Positions 1 through 11,999 of a stretch of 64,000 nucleotides of DNA are shown piece by piece. Positions within the stretch are counted from its first letter, which is position 1. Each line of letters opens with the position of its first letter. Below the pieces are notes generated by a model that did not search any database, had not been told where the DNA came from, and saw nothing but the letters and a program-made list of their open reading frames with translations. The stretch is taken from positions 4,092,001-4,156,000 of the forward strand of contig JASJZC010000005.1 in assembly GCA_037178855.1 (NCBI GenBank). Reading direction: 5' to 3'. Position numbers and translations under genes: made by a program. This DNA comes from Oscheius sp. JU75. Lineage: Eukaryota > Nematoda > Chromadorea > Rhabditida > Rhabditidae.

Positions 1-3000
1 ACTTCAGGAACGGATGCCTTCGATGTGGAACGACGGAATTACTCAAAAATGTTCGATGCATACGGGATAATGGGACTTCTCCGAATTAGTTCTTGTAAGA
101 TTTCGTATTTCTTACACTATTACGTGTTTCAGCTGAATCTTTGCTAGTGATAGTGACGGGTGTACTCTCAGTTGGACAACTTTACAGTTCCGACATTCTC
201 AAAGTGACCAATTGTGATTTCTTGCCTATGAAAACCATTGGAACTGCTGATTTCCTGGATTCCCGCATATCCGATGTAAGTTTTCAGCTGCTGTTCACAA
301 TTCACTAATCTTTTCAGCTCCAACGATTACTCTCCTCTGGAATGTTCTATTTTTCTTCGAGTCAGTCCTACGATCTGACATCGTGTGCGCAAAGGAAAGC
401 GACTGGACAAGGCAGCGATCCTCGATTCTTCTGGAATAGAACTCTCCATTTCACGTTTGAGCGATTCGGAATCGACACAAATACTTGGCTACTCAAGTGC
501 ATGGCTGGGTCCGTGCTAGTCAAAACGGTCTATGTTGGGCACCGTACGGGACGGATTGCCCTCCTATCCCGACTCAGCTGTGAAAGAGTGGGCACGCGAT
601 TCAATGTTAGAGGAGCCAATCATCTCGGCCACGTTGCAAACTTTGTCGAAACTGAACAGGTACCCGAAATCATTGCTTACTCACAATTATGTTGCAGCTG
701 CTAGTGTTTGACAACAAGGAGTCGTCGTTCATCCAAATCAGAGGATCCATCCCACTTTTCTGGGAACAACCCGGTGTCCAGGTTATATGATTTTGGTTCC
801 ACGGGCAAAGTTTGCAGGTCGGCTCCCATAAGGTGAAACTACGAGCGTTCGAAACCAGTGCTCCTGCATATCATCGACATATGACTCGATTGCGAACCAC
901 TTATGGAGAAGTGATGGTTGTTAACTTGCTAGGAAGAAAAGAAGGAGAGCGGATTCTGGCAGAAGCATTCAAAGTGACTTGTCATGTTAGGCTCTTACCT
1001 GGTTTCAGACTCAACATGGACTGACCAAAATGAGCAACTTCATTGACTTTGTAGACTTCGACTATCACACCAGCATGAGAGCTTCCAAGGAAAACATAAA
1101 TATTCTCAAAAAGAAGTTGATTCCATTTGCCGAGAAGTCCGGCTTCTTTCAGTCAAGCGATGGTAGGACATCCAGGTAAGTCCTTTTTTGTTGCATACTA
1201 AAAAAATCTGCTTAGAATGCAAAGTGGCACTGTGCGAACGAACTGTCTTGATTGTCTGGATCGTACAAACTGTGTCCAAACGGTCCTGGGCCTTCATACT
1301 GCCAGAAACCAAGTGATCTCGCTGGAAATAGACAGCGGAAAAGTGAATGTCGAGCAGAGAATCGAGGAAATATTGAAGGATCTCTGGCAGAAGAACGGCG
1401 ATCAATGTAGTACTATTTATGCGGGAACTGGTGCTCTGGATGGAAAAAGCAAGGTTTGTACATTCTCATTTCATCCATTTTGCTCAACTTCAGTTGAAAG
1501 ATGCCTCTCGTTCCATAGCCCGAACAATTCAAAACAATCTGATGGACACTTCGAAGCAGGAGGCATTCGACCTCTTTCTGACAGGCTCATCCTTTGACCA
1601 ACACGCATTCGATAGAGCCAGCAATCTGCTACCAGGAGGACTCATTCAAGGTATTTTCCCTTTCTGTTTTATATTCTGACTAATGCAACCAATTACAGAC
1701 GCATATTATTTCTCGGGTAAGCAAAGTGTTGTTTGTGAATGTTGCCAGAGATGTTATCTTGCGATGAAATAATATAAACTTGCAGAGTACGCTGACGCAG
1801 TTAACCAACTCGTCGAAAGATCAAGAGAAATCACTTCTCCCTCCCCCCTGAAAATATTTGTCGGTAGGTGTCTGCTTTTCTAAAGAAATAATTCTGATTA
1901 AGGCACATGGAACGTAAATGGAGGCAGGAACATCAATAATATAGCATTTCGAGGAGAGTCCAACTTGGCTCATTGGATCTTTCCAGATACTCATCTAGGT
2001 ATTTCTATTTTTAGCTCCCAACATTTTTGAGATCAGTTGCTCTTGGAGAAGACGACGATCCGCCAGATATCGTAGCCATCGGAGTAGAAGAATTGGTGGA
2101 TTTGAACGCCAGCAATCTGGTCAAAGCGAGTACTAGGAATCAACGATTATGGGCAGAAACTATCAGGAAGACGTTGACAGCCAAAGCACCTTATGTGATG
2201 GTTGCCAGTGAACAATTGGTTCGTTTTTTGCCCTCTTCGCAGTACAACAATTTGTTTAGGTCGGAGTATGTCTGTTTCTGTTTGTTCGACCTCGCATAGC
2301 ATCTTCGATGAAAGATTTTGCGGTACATTCGGTAAAAACGGGATTAGGAGGAGCAACAGGAAACAAAGGATCAGTCGCCTTCCGACTCGTCCTCAACTCG
2401 ACCAGCGTCTGCTTTGTCTGTAGTCATTTTGCTGCTGGACAGCACGAGGTTGAATTTTCTAGTTGCTATCAAATAAGACTTCAAATTCAGGTTCGAGACA
2501 GGAACGAGGACTTTGCGACCGCGATGAGGAAAATTCGCTTCCCGATGGGCCGAGACATCAATTCCCACGACACCGTCTTCTGGCTAGGAGACTTCAATTA
2601 CAGGTTCAGTAATTCATTATTGCGGTCACATGCACTTTACAGGATCAATTTATCAGGAGAGGAGGTGAAAAGAGCCGTTTATAACGGACATCTCCATCAA
2701 CTAGTTCCAAATGATCAACTGACACAGCAGAAGATGCAAGGACTGGTTGGCTTTTTGAAGTTGTGTTGGAACAAACATTTTTAGACATTTGAAGATTTTG
2801 AAGAAGGACCACTTACTTTCCCTCCGACTTACAAATACGACACCTTCAGTGATGACTACGACACAAGTGAAAAATGTCGTGTTCCCGCTTGGACGGACAG
2901 AATTCTATGGAAGGAACAACGAGCACAGTCGGATACTACTCTTCTATGGTTTAATCTCTCTTTTGAACTATCTAAAGTTTTCTCAGGTACAATCGCGCCG

Positions 3001-3955
3001 AGTTGAAAACGTCCGATCATCGACCAGTGGGAGCGCTGTTCCTCATCAACACCTACAAAGTAGACACCTCGAAATACAAAGGATTGGTTCAGGATGTCAT
3101 CAGGTACTTTACTCTGCTTTCAAAAAGAAAAAGAAGTTTCAGTCAAATGGGACCTCCGGACGGGACAATTATTTGCTCCGTTGAGGGCAAATCTCATTTC
3201 CCGATGGCCATATTCCCTGCGTTGTGTGACAAGTTGCGTGAACTCGATGTCAACATTTTGGCAAGCAAATGTGAATATGACGAATTGTGGCTGATACTCG
3301 AATCGGGAGAATCCGCCCTGGCTGCAGTCAGTATGGATGGCGTCGTTATCAACGGTTAGATTCTTTTGTTTACATAAACTTGTACTTTTGCAGGGAATTC
3401 GCTGTCAGTTCGACTAAAGTCTCCGGAATGGTACGACTCGATCACACTGCCTCAGGAAGCTGCCCAAATTGATAGTTATGTCCCAGCTGATGAAGTCATA
3501 TCAGCCGACATCGGAGCCTTCGAATTCGATGACGATGACGAACTCTGTACTTTTAACACGATTTCGGCTCCAGAACGACCTCGTCCGCCATCTGGCCACA
3601 GCGGTGGTTCTTCTCCCGCTCCTCAGCTAGCCAATCTTCAATGGCCGAGTGACAAGTAGGTTCTTTTAGCATTCTCAATGTTGTAAATCTATCGTATCGT
3701 TGTCGTTTCAGTGATGTGAGTCCATACTCTCAGTCATTTCCGTCTCGTGGTAGTACTCTTTCGCTGCCTTCCTATGCATGGGATCGACCATCCAATGGAC
3801 CTTCAATGCCAACAATCCCATTAAGACCATGCGTTTCTGTCCATCCTCTTCGAAGTGAGCCTTCCCCACCTGTAGTACCGACAAGAGCTGCGCCTCCACT
3901 TCCGCCACCGAGGCCGCAAATGCCCGTCATTCCTCCCCGTCCCCAAAATTGGTGA
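1..3955 (+). CDS. unc-26: Synaptojanin (Sac1 + inositol 5-phosphatase), 5' partial
   Basis: Phosphoinositide phosphatase of synaptic vesicle recycling. The reading frame is already open at base 1, inside the Sac1 domain ([12 protein letters not shown] near 60), so the start lies outside the window. The Sac1 catalytic CX5R motif is seen as [11 protein letters not shown] near 1240. After short introns comes the 5-phosphatase domain: GTWNVNGG near 1910, [12 protein letters not shown] near 2350, WLGDFNYR near 2590, PAWTDRILW near 2890 and SDHRPVGA near 3010. A region of unclear fold follows, then a proline-rich tail (PPLPPPRPQ) that would bind SH3 domains, ending at TAG-free stop TGA 3953-3955. 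Introns are about 35-50 nt. The order Sac1, 5-phosphatase, Pro-rich tail separates synaptojanin from OCRL/INPP5 proteins. The symbol is the C. elegans ortholog's name. Confidence 0.93.
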
Positions 3956-4136
3956 TCCGAAATTATTTATTTATTACCTACAACAACTCATAATATTGTG
4001 TTACTTTGTGTTGTGTCCCCCGGTCAAATCATGTGCCATTCTCACTTTTGAAAAATCCTAACTTGCCAGTTTTACCCTTTTTCCATCAAAAGCAATAACA
4101 GAGATATTAAATTATTTGTACTATTCCTGTCCTAGA

Positions 4137-5432
4137 ATGATCACCAGAATTGATTCTTTGAAAAGAACCCTTAGCGCAGATTTGGATCCGTCTTTCGGGT
4201 CTTCGATAGGATCTCTGAGTGCTCTCATTCAGTCTCCTCTCGATGCTGCGACCGATCTCTCCCGGTACCAGGTTCGTCTTTCCGACTCTCCTCTTAGAGA
4301 TGATATTTCAGCGCTGTTGCTTTTATAGCCACATCCCTTTTCGCCTCTTTGATCGGACGATTAGTTGTTACGAGATTTTTTTTCGACTATCCAGTTGTTA
4401 TTCTCCTTCTCCAAAATGCTACTATTCTCTTCTTCGTTGAAATTCTTAGGTATAGGACCGTCCATCAACAAAGCAAAAGGTCTTCCAGAATTCTAAATGT
4501 CATCAAACTCGCTCCCTACTCATTTGAACGTGGCCGTCATGTCTTCTTAGCCTCTTTCCTCTTTTGTGTGGCCCAGTGGCTGACTGTGGCCTCTTTCGAA
4601 GGAATCGGTCTGCCCGTTTTTGATGCCGTCAAAAGGTAATTCTTTTTGGACCTGAGAAGGGAGAAAAGAAACTGTCTGAAACCAATTTTAAAGATTCACA
4701 CCTCTGGCAATTGTGGCCGTCTCGACAGTTTTTCATCGACAAGGAAGAATCGAGAAGGGAGTTTACGGCTCCGTTCTGGCCATATCTGTCATCTCCTTTT
4801 TCACAAGTACGACTTCTATTTGGCAGACATCTCTTTCAGTTAATCTCGAGATCACTGTGGACAGATTTTCTCTTTTTTACGGAGTGATCGCCGCCTGTCT
4901 TCAGGCTATTGCCTATGTCCAGTTCGAGAATCTCAGCCAGAACTTCCCCGTTAGTCACTCTACAACCACAGTGAGCCCCTCTTTCAGGCAATTGATATGT
5001 TGTATCTGCACTCTTTCAACTCTCTCCTTGTGTTCCTTTTGGCCGACGTGGTCCAGGACGAGATTCGGGATGCCTTCATGTACATGATGACATCTGCCCA
5101 TCCCCTGTTCACGTTTGTCTTTGTGGTCCTGCTTCTATCGGCTCTTCCTCTCCAATTTGCCACTTTCCTCTCGATTGAAATGAATGGCGCTCTCAACACA
5201 CAGATCATTTCCAATGTTCGCAGCTGTGTTCAGGTCAGTTCTCCTATCGCATACGAATCTCCCCGTTCAGATCTTCATCGCCTACTTCCTGTCTCTTTAC
5301 CTTTTCTACGATGTATCTCCTAGTCTCGTTAACTATCTCGGACTTCTTGCAATCCTCCCGGCCACCTACTACTATGTTCAGACGGTCTGTGCCAGATCTG
5401 ACATTAAGATGCCGTGGGTTGTGAAGGCATGA
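4137..5432 (+). CDS. SLC35-type nucleotide-sugar transporter (drug/metabolite superfamily)
   Basis: Multi-pass membrane protein, probably a Golgi or ER nucleotide-sugar transporter. After an N-terminal hydrophilic stretch (MITRIDSLKRTLSADLD) an intron at about 4265-4313 leads into hydrophobic segment AVAFIATSLFASLIGRLVV and then about nine further membrane segments. The conserved SLC35D-like pieces PYSFERGR, LPVFDAVKRFTPLAIVAV and a YLHSFNSL segment are present. The start at 4137 is chosen because an acceptor (CCTAG at 4131-4135) sits one base upstream of it. It lies 182 nt behind the synaptojanin stop on the same strand, so it may be the second gene of an operon. A poly(A) signal AATAAA is at 5435. 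Substrate cannot be read from the sequence; TMEM241 is an alternative family. Exon borders around 4830 and 4950 are uncertain. Confidence 0.72.
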
Positions 5433-5824
5433 GTAATAAAGTTCATATCATGCAACACAACATAGTTAAGCGAATTGAGATCTTTCCACGGAGAGATGGA
5501 AGGAAAACGGAGCCGGAAGGCGAGGATGAGACAGTAAACAACAACAGAGATAAGTAGAAAATCTGAGGACCGGTATCGAGAAAATTGAGAGTTCACCGGA
5601 ACGAGAGCAACCGTATGCAAAGAATACCCTAGCTAGCGAATCTGGGGCATGACACAGTGGAGAAGAAAAACAGAATCCTGAGGCGAGATGAGGTGGGACT
5701 AGTACTCTCCATAAATACATTTGGTGGAGATTGACAAGATGAATTCCTGAGAAAGTAGCGACGGACCTTGAAACTTAAGAATTTTAGTCTTTCCAGAACT
5801 AAACGAACCTGTTGCAGTAGACCC

Positions 5825-8704
5825 TTATTCACACCCGTTTATCGCAACAGACGACGACGAACTACTATTACTACTGCTTGACGAATCCGAGTTCTTAAAG
5901 TTCTTGCCTTCAATTGAAACTGGAGAGACACTTACACAATGCTCCTTCAGCTCGTGACTGCCGGAAGATTCGTCCTTTTTTAGTTCCGGATGGCAGCCTT
6001 CGACCAGCTTCTTTACATCCAGAATGTCCTCTTTTGTGTAGTCCATTTCGGTGGAAGTGGACTGTGCCGGATAAAGAGAACATTTGAAGTCGGCAGGAGG
6101 ATATCGAGTAGGCGACTCATCTCGCTGCTTCGTAAAGTATCGGCTGAGTTTCTTATCGGTGGAACGAAGGTCATCTGCAGTTCCTGGTTCGCAGTACTTG
6201 CTCAGACATGCAGTAGTCACTTCCTCAGGACAAGGTTTTGTTTTTCTCTTAAGACAATTGGACCTTTTTTATTCACCCGGTTCAAACCTCTTTCGCTGCT
6301 CTCTTCAGGTTCCTTTCCGTCTGGGCTGCGTCGGACACCTGGACATAGTATTCCGCCAGATGTTTGTCCGCCGGCTTGCTCGGATCGATACACTTGGTCA
6401 CCACGAAGATCTAAACAATGAATATGAATAGTCGGACAGGCTTAGAATACTTTGCATTCTTCAGGAAGAGTCCTCTTCTTCGCCGCCCGATCTACCTCGT
6501 AGATCGGGAAACATTGGACATGTTCCTCGGGTTTCCTTCGAATCAGACACGGTCCTCCAGCTATTGGTCGTTCCTTGTCCTCGCCAGCAATCACTGGGGG
6601 AACGTGGACTCCTCGCTCGTCAATCCGAGCTTTCCTTTCGTGATAATCGTCATCGACCAGACCCTTTTCATGGGCAGCTATCAGCATCTCTTTGATTGCA
6701 TCTCTCGGTCTGAAGCTCAATTAGACTTGAACGAGAATTGACGCTTACATTTTTCCGTCCGGATGTAACTGAACCAGACTGTTTTCTGGACAATGAGTGA
6801 GAAGCGCCGGTGGGTCGACAATCTGAGTCGAATTAGTTCAGTTTCATAAAGACAATTACCTGGTAAGATTCTCTCCAATTAGCATTCTTCTTCTCGTCTT
6901 TCGACTTCTTCCTGTAGCCGGTATCTCCAGGTCGAGAGGTCGAAGGCTGATTATCCGAATCGCGATCATTGCTTCTGGCCGAGTCGGTAACTGAAAGACT
7001 CTTGTTTCTGATGGCAAAGAAGTATCAGTGCTGTTTGCTTGGAGGTGTTCAACATGCTTCCGAGTACAAGACGCTGAGTGCCCTCTACGGGTGCTAAACC
7101 TACGCCTTCGGACGACCGTGTTTAAATGGAAGCGCGAGGAACGACCAGACTTTCGAGCCTCGGCAAATGAGGGAGACCGAGTTGCCGATCGGATCGTCAT
7201 ACTGCCGCCTTTTCCACGAAGTTTCGGAGAACCTACATCGACTCTCGTGTGGCGCTCTCTCATGTTTGAAGGCATCAAAAAAAGAAATAAACCTACCAGG
7301 CCGAGTAGGAGGTTCACTGGCACTGCCCGTCTTGGGTCTCGGCTGAAGTTTCCTTTCGCTGATGGAAGACAACTCGTCCGGATACGGATCTTCTTCGTCT
7401 CCATGGACATAGCATGTCTGGCAGAAACTGGGACAGACGAACATCGTGTTGAACCACACATGACCGAGTTTCTCTTTGCCGACGACTCCGTCATGGAACA
7501 GATCCACACGGACGTCTCCCTCGATGAACACTCGACCGTCCTGTGGCACAGTCCATCCGTATGCTCGTCTAGAATTTTTTTTATAAAGGAGTCAATATGT
7601 ACTGTTACCGAGAGATGACGTTCTTCTTACAGTCTTCCACTTCATAGAAATTTTTTCCGAAGTCGATCGAGTCGTCACCGTGTCTTTTGCTGTTTCTCCA
7701 GAAGGCGTACTCGTTGACCCTAAACATGCTTTAGATTGTACACTGTGTAAACAGACCATGATCCCGGTGCTTTGATCTTGGCTCCCTCGAAAACTACGGC
7801 GTCTCCAAGAGTCACTCTCATACAGAGATCCTTTGCCCCGACGTCTTTCGGACATTCGATGTAGATGCCGATCAACTCGACCAGAAGAGGGAGATAGTTA
7901 AGCATGCTGCTTCTCAAGTGATGGAAGTAGTAAATGTACCGACGTTGTGATGGAATAGTCACACCCTGAAAGACTCTCTTAGTTGATTCAAAACCATGGA
8001 TACCTTATTGTTAACCGTCCGAATGATAGAGTAGTAATCCATGATAGATCGTGGTTTAGGATAGAACCCGATATAGACAAGATATGCGCAGATCATGACA
8101 CCGGTTCGTCCCTTTCCCGCTTTGCAGTGAACAGCTATCACATGGTTCGGATTTTGAAGTAGAAAATCGTGAGCCTCGCGACAGAATTGAGCCATGTACT
8201 CGAGCCTCGGAGGATGGTGGTCTGTCATTTCGAAGGAAATCACTCGGTTCTCAAATTTTTCCGGCTTGTATGAGAATTTCCCTCGTCTAAAGTCGTCTCG
8301 TACAAATAGTGTTAAGAGAGAGCTCACAGATTGAATACCATATATGCTCCAGGATGTTGCGTGTTTAGAAATCTCTGCGTGTCTGTCATTGTGTTGCGAT
8401 ACAATTTCTCAAAGTCTTCTGCTGGATAACCCAATGCGATTATCCTATCCGTAATATCTGAAAAAGGCTTCATCTGTCAGACTCCCCATCAAATGACTCA
8501 CATGTCAAGTCCAAATCAAAATTACAATTCTCTTTAGTGAGTCGTCGTCGATTTTGACTGACTGCTTTCCTCAATGGATCTGTTACCAATTTGAAAAATC
8601 TCTCCGCTCGACTCGATGGTTCGGGGCATGTTGTTTGTCGTTCTGGTTGCGAATTGGGACATACTTCATCTGACCACAAGTCGCCTTCTCCAAATGACGC
8701 CCCG
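5825..8704 (-). CDS. daf-18: PTEN lipid phosphatase, DAF-18-like (5' end not found)
   Basis: PtdIns(3,4,5)P3 3-phosphatase opposing PI3K/insulin signalling. The N-terminal exon carries the PTEN helix SQNRRRL and DLDLT near 8510-8560. The catalytic loop HCKAGKGRTGVMICAYL lies near 8090-8130, preceded by DHHPPRLEYM; GVTIPSQRRYIYYFHHL follows near 7940. A C2 domain is seen (EGDVRVDLF, HVWFNTMFVCPSF near 7450-7530). A nematode-type C-terminal block (KGLVDDDYHERKARID, EEHVQCFPIYEVDRA near 6500-6660) matches the DAF-18 arrangement. The tail is Ser-rich and ends at 5825. The first supported exon begins behind an acceptor at 8705 and has no in-frame ATG, so at least one 5' exon is missing; 9480-9637 is a candidate. 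It is convergent with the transporter gene. The symbol is the C. elegans name. Confidence 0.93.
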
Positions 8705-9479
8705 CTGAATTCTCTTCATTTCTTCCTTGTTCTCACGACTCCTACCTGTCTTTCTTTTTTTCCATAACCCGCCCCAATCAAGGCTACAGCTTTTTGGGTT
8801 CAATTGTCACCTGGAACGAGGATGAGACGGATCAATTGAAGACGAGACATATTGGAGAGGATTAGGGAATGTAACCGATAATCAGATGCAGTGCTTCGTC
8901 TTGAAAGGGCAAATTAGAGGAAGAGACGGAAGTTTCTTTCGCGTGGTAGTAGTGAAAAAGAGCGGAAGCTGTTATAATGACTGAGACGCTTTGGTCGACT
9001 TAATCAATCGTAAGAAAAGGTTAGTCAAGTTATGGAAAAAAGGATGGCAGACACCGGGATGAGACAAAGTGCATGTGCACTATCCCAGTCATATATAGGG
9101 TCAGTTGGTTTGTCCGGTGAAATGGGAAATATCTCCCTAGTGGGATTATTCTGAAGGAACAACCAATGTTTGATAACCAGTGTTTCTCTTGCTGGGGTGA
9201 CTTTTTGAAGGAGCGTGAAACAAAGAGCACTGAAATGGGTAGATCCATTTCGAACAATGTTATCTTCTTTAGCGGAGAGACTTTCCTTCCCTTTCGCTCT
9301 GAGAATCAAACGTTTTTGTGTATGTGGTCGTTGTTGCACTTGGCATCCTGTATGAGGAAGTGTCTTGTGACTAGCCACGACTCGATGGAACTATTGTTAC
9401 AACAGCCCCAGGGATAATCTCAATGTGCTTTTCTATCCGAAATCGCGAGGAATCTCGAGAGAGACGAAAAAGAAAAGAC
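8705..9479. other. Non-coding stretch between PTEN and GAR1
   Basis: Open frames here on both strands lack ATG-based starts, splice context or recognisable motifs. The stretch is probably a long PTEN 5' intron or an upstream region. A TATATA-containing run occurs near 9092-9098. Confidence 0.4.
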
Positions 9480-9637
9480 TGCCGGGAAGAGTCTAACAGT
9501 GAGCAGTCGATGGCCGCTGCCGCTCTGCTTTTAAAGGTTCGCTCCGATCGCGAATGGTCTCGCCACGATTCCGTCTTCGCATTCCTTTGAACCTCAATCT
9601 GCGCTTTATTTTTTTCGATTTCTTTGGATGCGTCCAT
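9480..9637 (-). CDS. Candidate short first exon, possibly of the PTEN gene
   Basis: An ATG at 9637 opens a charged reading frame (MDASKEIEKNKAQIEVQRNA) and is preceded by a good acceptor (TTTTTTTACAG at about 9676), as expected for a spliced-leader site. It is on the PTEN strand, upstream of PTEN and head to head with GAR1. No convincing donor was identified. The gap to the next PTEN exon (about 800-900 nt) would be long for this genome. It could equally be an independent small gene; I do not recognise the protein. Confidence 0.3.
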
Positions 9638-9825
9638 GTTGACTTTCTCAAGTTTATTTCTGTAAAAAAAGGCCGTATTGGTTGCGAAGGAAATAAACTT
9701 ATGTTACACAATTACTGACAGTACCGTAGAAAACAGAAGAATCCTCATTTTTTCCCCCTTCTTTGTAAAAATTGTTATTATTTCCGTGTTTTCTTTCACT
9801 TTTTGCTATTATCCCTTTTCTAGAG

Positions 9826-10844
9826 ATGTCTTTTCGAGGCAGAGGAGGTGATCGTGGAGGTGGACGCGGATTTCGTGGAGGAGATCGCGGAGGTAAGTCT
9901 TTATTGCTGTCTAAAACAGCTTGGCATTAGGTCGAGGCGGATTCCGCGGAGGACGAGGCGGTGGTGGAAATCGAGGATTTGATCAAGGCTCTCCTGAAGA
10001 AGTAAGCAACATTTTCTTCGGGATAGTATTTTTATGATTCAGGTTATCGAACTAGGCTATTTTACTCACGCCTGTGAAGACGACATTGTATGCAACACTA
10101 CGTGCGGAAAGATCCCGTACTTCAATGCGCCAGTCTTCTTCGAAAACAAAGAACAGATAGGAAAAATCGATGAAATCTTTGGTGGACCCATGGACAACGT
10201 TGCAATCCTTAAAACCGTTGTAAACTGCTTTTTTCAGGGATTTTCGGTCACACTTCAAGGTGGAATGAAAGCATCCTCGTTTAAAGATGGCCAGAAGCTT
10301 TATATTGATCCTCAAAAGCTCCTCCCAGTGGAAAGGTAAGTGTCTTTTAATTTGACTTCTACAACTGATAATTTCTATTCCCTCTACCTTCTAAATACAT
10401 TTCCAAACCAATTTTTCTATTTAAGATTCTTGCCTGGAGCTCAACAAAGTCGCGGACGCGGTGGTCGTGGAGGACGTGGAGGTTTTGGTGGCGATCGCGG
10501 ATCCCGTGGTGGACGTGGAGGCAGAGGTGGATTCGGTGACCGTGGAGGCCGCGGAGGCTTCGGTGGAGATCGCGGAGGACGAGGTGGTTTTGGTGGCGAT
10601 CGAGGAGGTATTTTGTCTTTCTGTTAATTCGATATTTTGCTTAGGATTCCGTGGAGGTCGAGGAGGCGATCGCGGTGGCCGTGGCGGATTCGATAGAGGA
10701 GGTCGAGGAGGTTTCCGCGGCAGTGACCGAGGTTGGGACTTTTTAGAAAGCCTATTTATGAATGTTTCAGGAAATTCCTACAAACGTCCATACGAAGGAG
10801 GAAATAGCTACGGACAGAACAAAAAGACAAAGTTCGACGACTAG
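9826..10844 (+). CDS. GAR1: GAR1, H/ACA snoRNP subunit
   Basis: Core protein of H/ACA small nucleolar RNPs, acting in rRNA pseudouridylation in the nucleolus. The start ATG lies three bases after an acceptor (CCTTTTCTAG). An N-terminal Gly-Arg-rich region spans two exons. The Gar1/Naf1 core follows: IELGYFTHACEDDIVC, GKIPYFNAPVFFEN, GKIDEIFGG, then GMKASSFKDGQKLYIDPQKL and LLPVERFLP. The C-terminal RGG domain is encoded by repetitive GGNGGNCGN codons in exons at about 10427-10607 and 10646-10731, with a final exon ending KKTKFDD at 10844. Introns are short; the donor after GGPMDN (GTTGCA) is weak. A 90-nt piece of the intron plus RGG exon (10610-10699) is copied at 11910-11999. Confidence 0.95.
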
Positions 10845-10956
10845 GAGAACTATCTTCACCTGTACACAGGACATCACAAATTTTTGTTTTTGTTAACGTT
10901 TCCGATACCTTTTGTTGTTGAATTGGTTTGTTACTTTGGTAATACATTTATGTAGC

Positions 10957-11270
10957 CTAATGAGGACAATCATCGAAGAGGGTATCATAGGTATCGCATC
11001 CGAAAATCTTGCCTACAACGTTGTAGAATGGTCCGAGAGAGTCTTCTACTCCTTTAACAATGGCGCCAAGAGCTCCGTCCAAAATTGGTGCACACTGAAT
11101 GATTGTTTTATTTTTTTTATCAGACTTACAATGTTTGGTGGTATTACTTTTTGTGAGAAACCAAAACGAAGAATAAAGCAAACTGCATAAGCGAGGTCTA
11201 TAGGAATAGTTACATCTTTTCCGTGTAAACCTGAAAAAGAAATTAGGATAGGCAAGTCGCAGTCAACCAT
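10957..11270 (-). CDS. Small Cys-containing protein, unrecognised
   Basis: Two exons joined across a clear 36-nt intron (donor GTAAGTCTG near 11124, acceptor CATTCAG near 11090). The product runs from MVDCDLP, through a hydrophobic stretch DLAYAVCFILRFGF, to CAPILDGALGAIVKG and ends DTLFDDCPH. An acceptor-like TTTTTCAG at about 11235 inside exon 1 means the true start may be in an upstream exon, which could then supply a signal peptide. No family recognised. It is convergent with GAR1. Confidence 0.45.
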
Positions 11271-11416
11271 TGTTGATTTTTCCGAACTGCTTACTGAAGA
11301 TAAAATTTTTTTGAATGAGATTTGAGAAACGTACTAGAGCAATGTGCAGATGGGGCCATTGAGGTTGGTAACCACTTCAAAGTCTTCAATTACCTCACTG
11401 TCCGGCTCTAAATGTC

Positions 11417-11780
11417 TCAATCGTTTTCATGCCCAAATACCCTACCAAACATGCATTTGGCAGTCAATAGACGTGTGACAAACAGAAACGATCTGTATTC
11501 TTCGATTTGTTCGTTGGTCAAGGGGAAACTGGACAGATGAGTGACCAGCTGAAATAGCCGTAGACAACGAAGGAAAGTCCCTTACTTCGCAATCGGTCAT
11601 TGAGTGATGACAGTCCGGGAGTTGCTTGCATTGCTCTCTCAATTCGGCTACGTTTATTACCCCAGCTTCAGTCGTGTTTTCTCTGTACATGAAGCTGGTA
11701 GACAATTGACACAGTGTGCATGTTAACGAGTTGTCTTCACAGGTAACAGTGGATACCAGTAGAAGAAGAAGGATTAACAT
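11417..11780 (-). CDS. Small secreted Cys-rich protein, saposin-like in pattern
   Basis: The start MLILLLLLVSTVTCEDN is a clear signal peptide. The mature part begins with CTLCQLSTSF, followed by spaced cysteines in LREQCKQLPDCHHSMTDCE. A 46-nt intron (donor GTAAGGG, acceptor CTATTTCAG near 11530) joins this to LVTHLSSFPLTNEQIEEY and a last cysteine in TAKCMFG, ending at 11417. The CxxC opening, hydrophobic helices and length (about 105 residues) recall nematode saposin-like (SaposinB) proteins, but the cysteine spacing is not a certain match. Confidence 0.55.
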
Positions 11781-11909
11781 ATTGCAGAGCAGATCGATCG
11801 AACTAGTAGTCAAATCTTATCTTCTGTAGTTCCCGAACTGACTGATAACCACTTTTACGAGCATTCTTATTGGATTAGGGTATGAACTAGTTCCGAGCAA
11901 AAACCTAAT

Positions 11910-11999
11910 ATTTTGTCTTTCTGATATTTCGATATTTTGCTTAGGATTCCGTGGAGGCCGAGAAGGCGATCGCGGTGGCCGTGGCGGATTCGATAGAGG
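11910..11999 (+). pseudogene. Duplicated fragment of the GAR1 gene
   Basis: This intergenic stretch copies 10610-10699 of GAR1: the end of an intron (ATTTTGTCTTTCTG...GCTTAG) and the following RGG-coding exon. Only a few mismatches are seen (TTAATTCG against ATATTTCG, GGTCGAGGAGG against GGCCGAGAAGG). Similarity stops abruptly after GATAGAGG, and no start, stop or donor makes it a gene. Confidence 0.85.

Noticed and set aside
7028-7618. 196-residue plus-strand open frame across PTEN
   Set aside because: It is the antisense shadow of the PTEN C2-domain exons.
9025-9378. 117-residue minus-strand open frame
   Set aside because: It starts at GTG rather than ATG, shows no domain or splice context, and a plus-strand frame overlaps it equally well.
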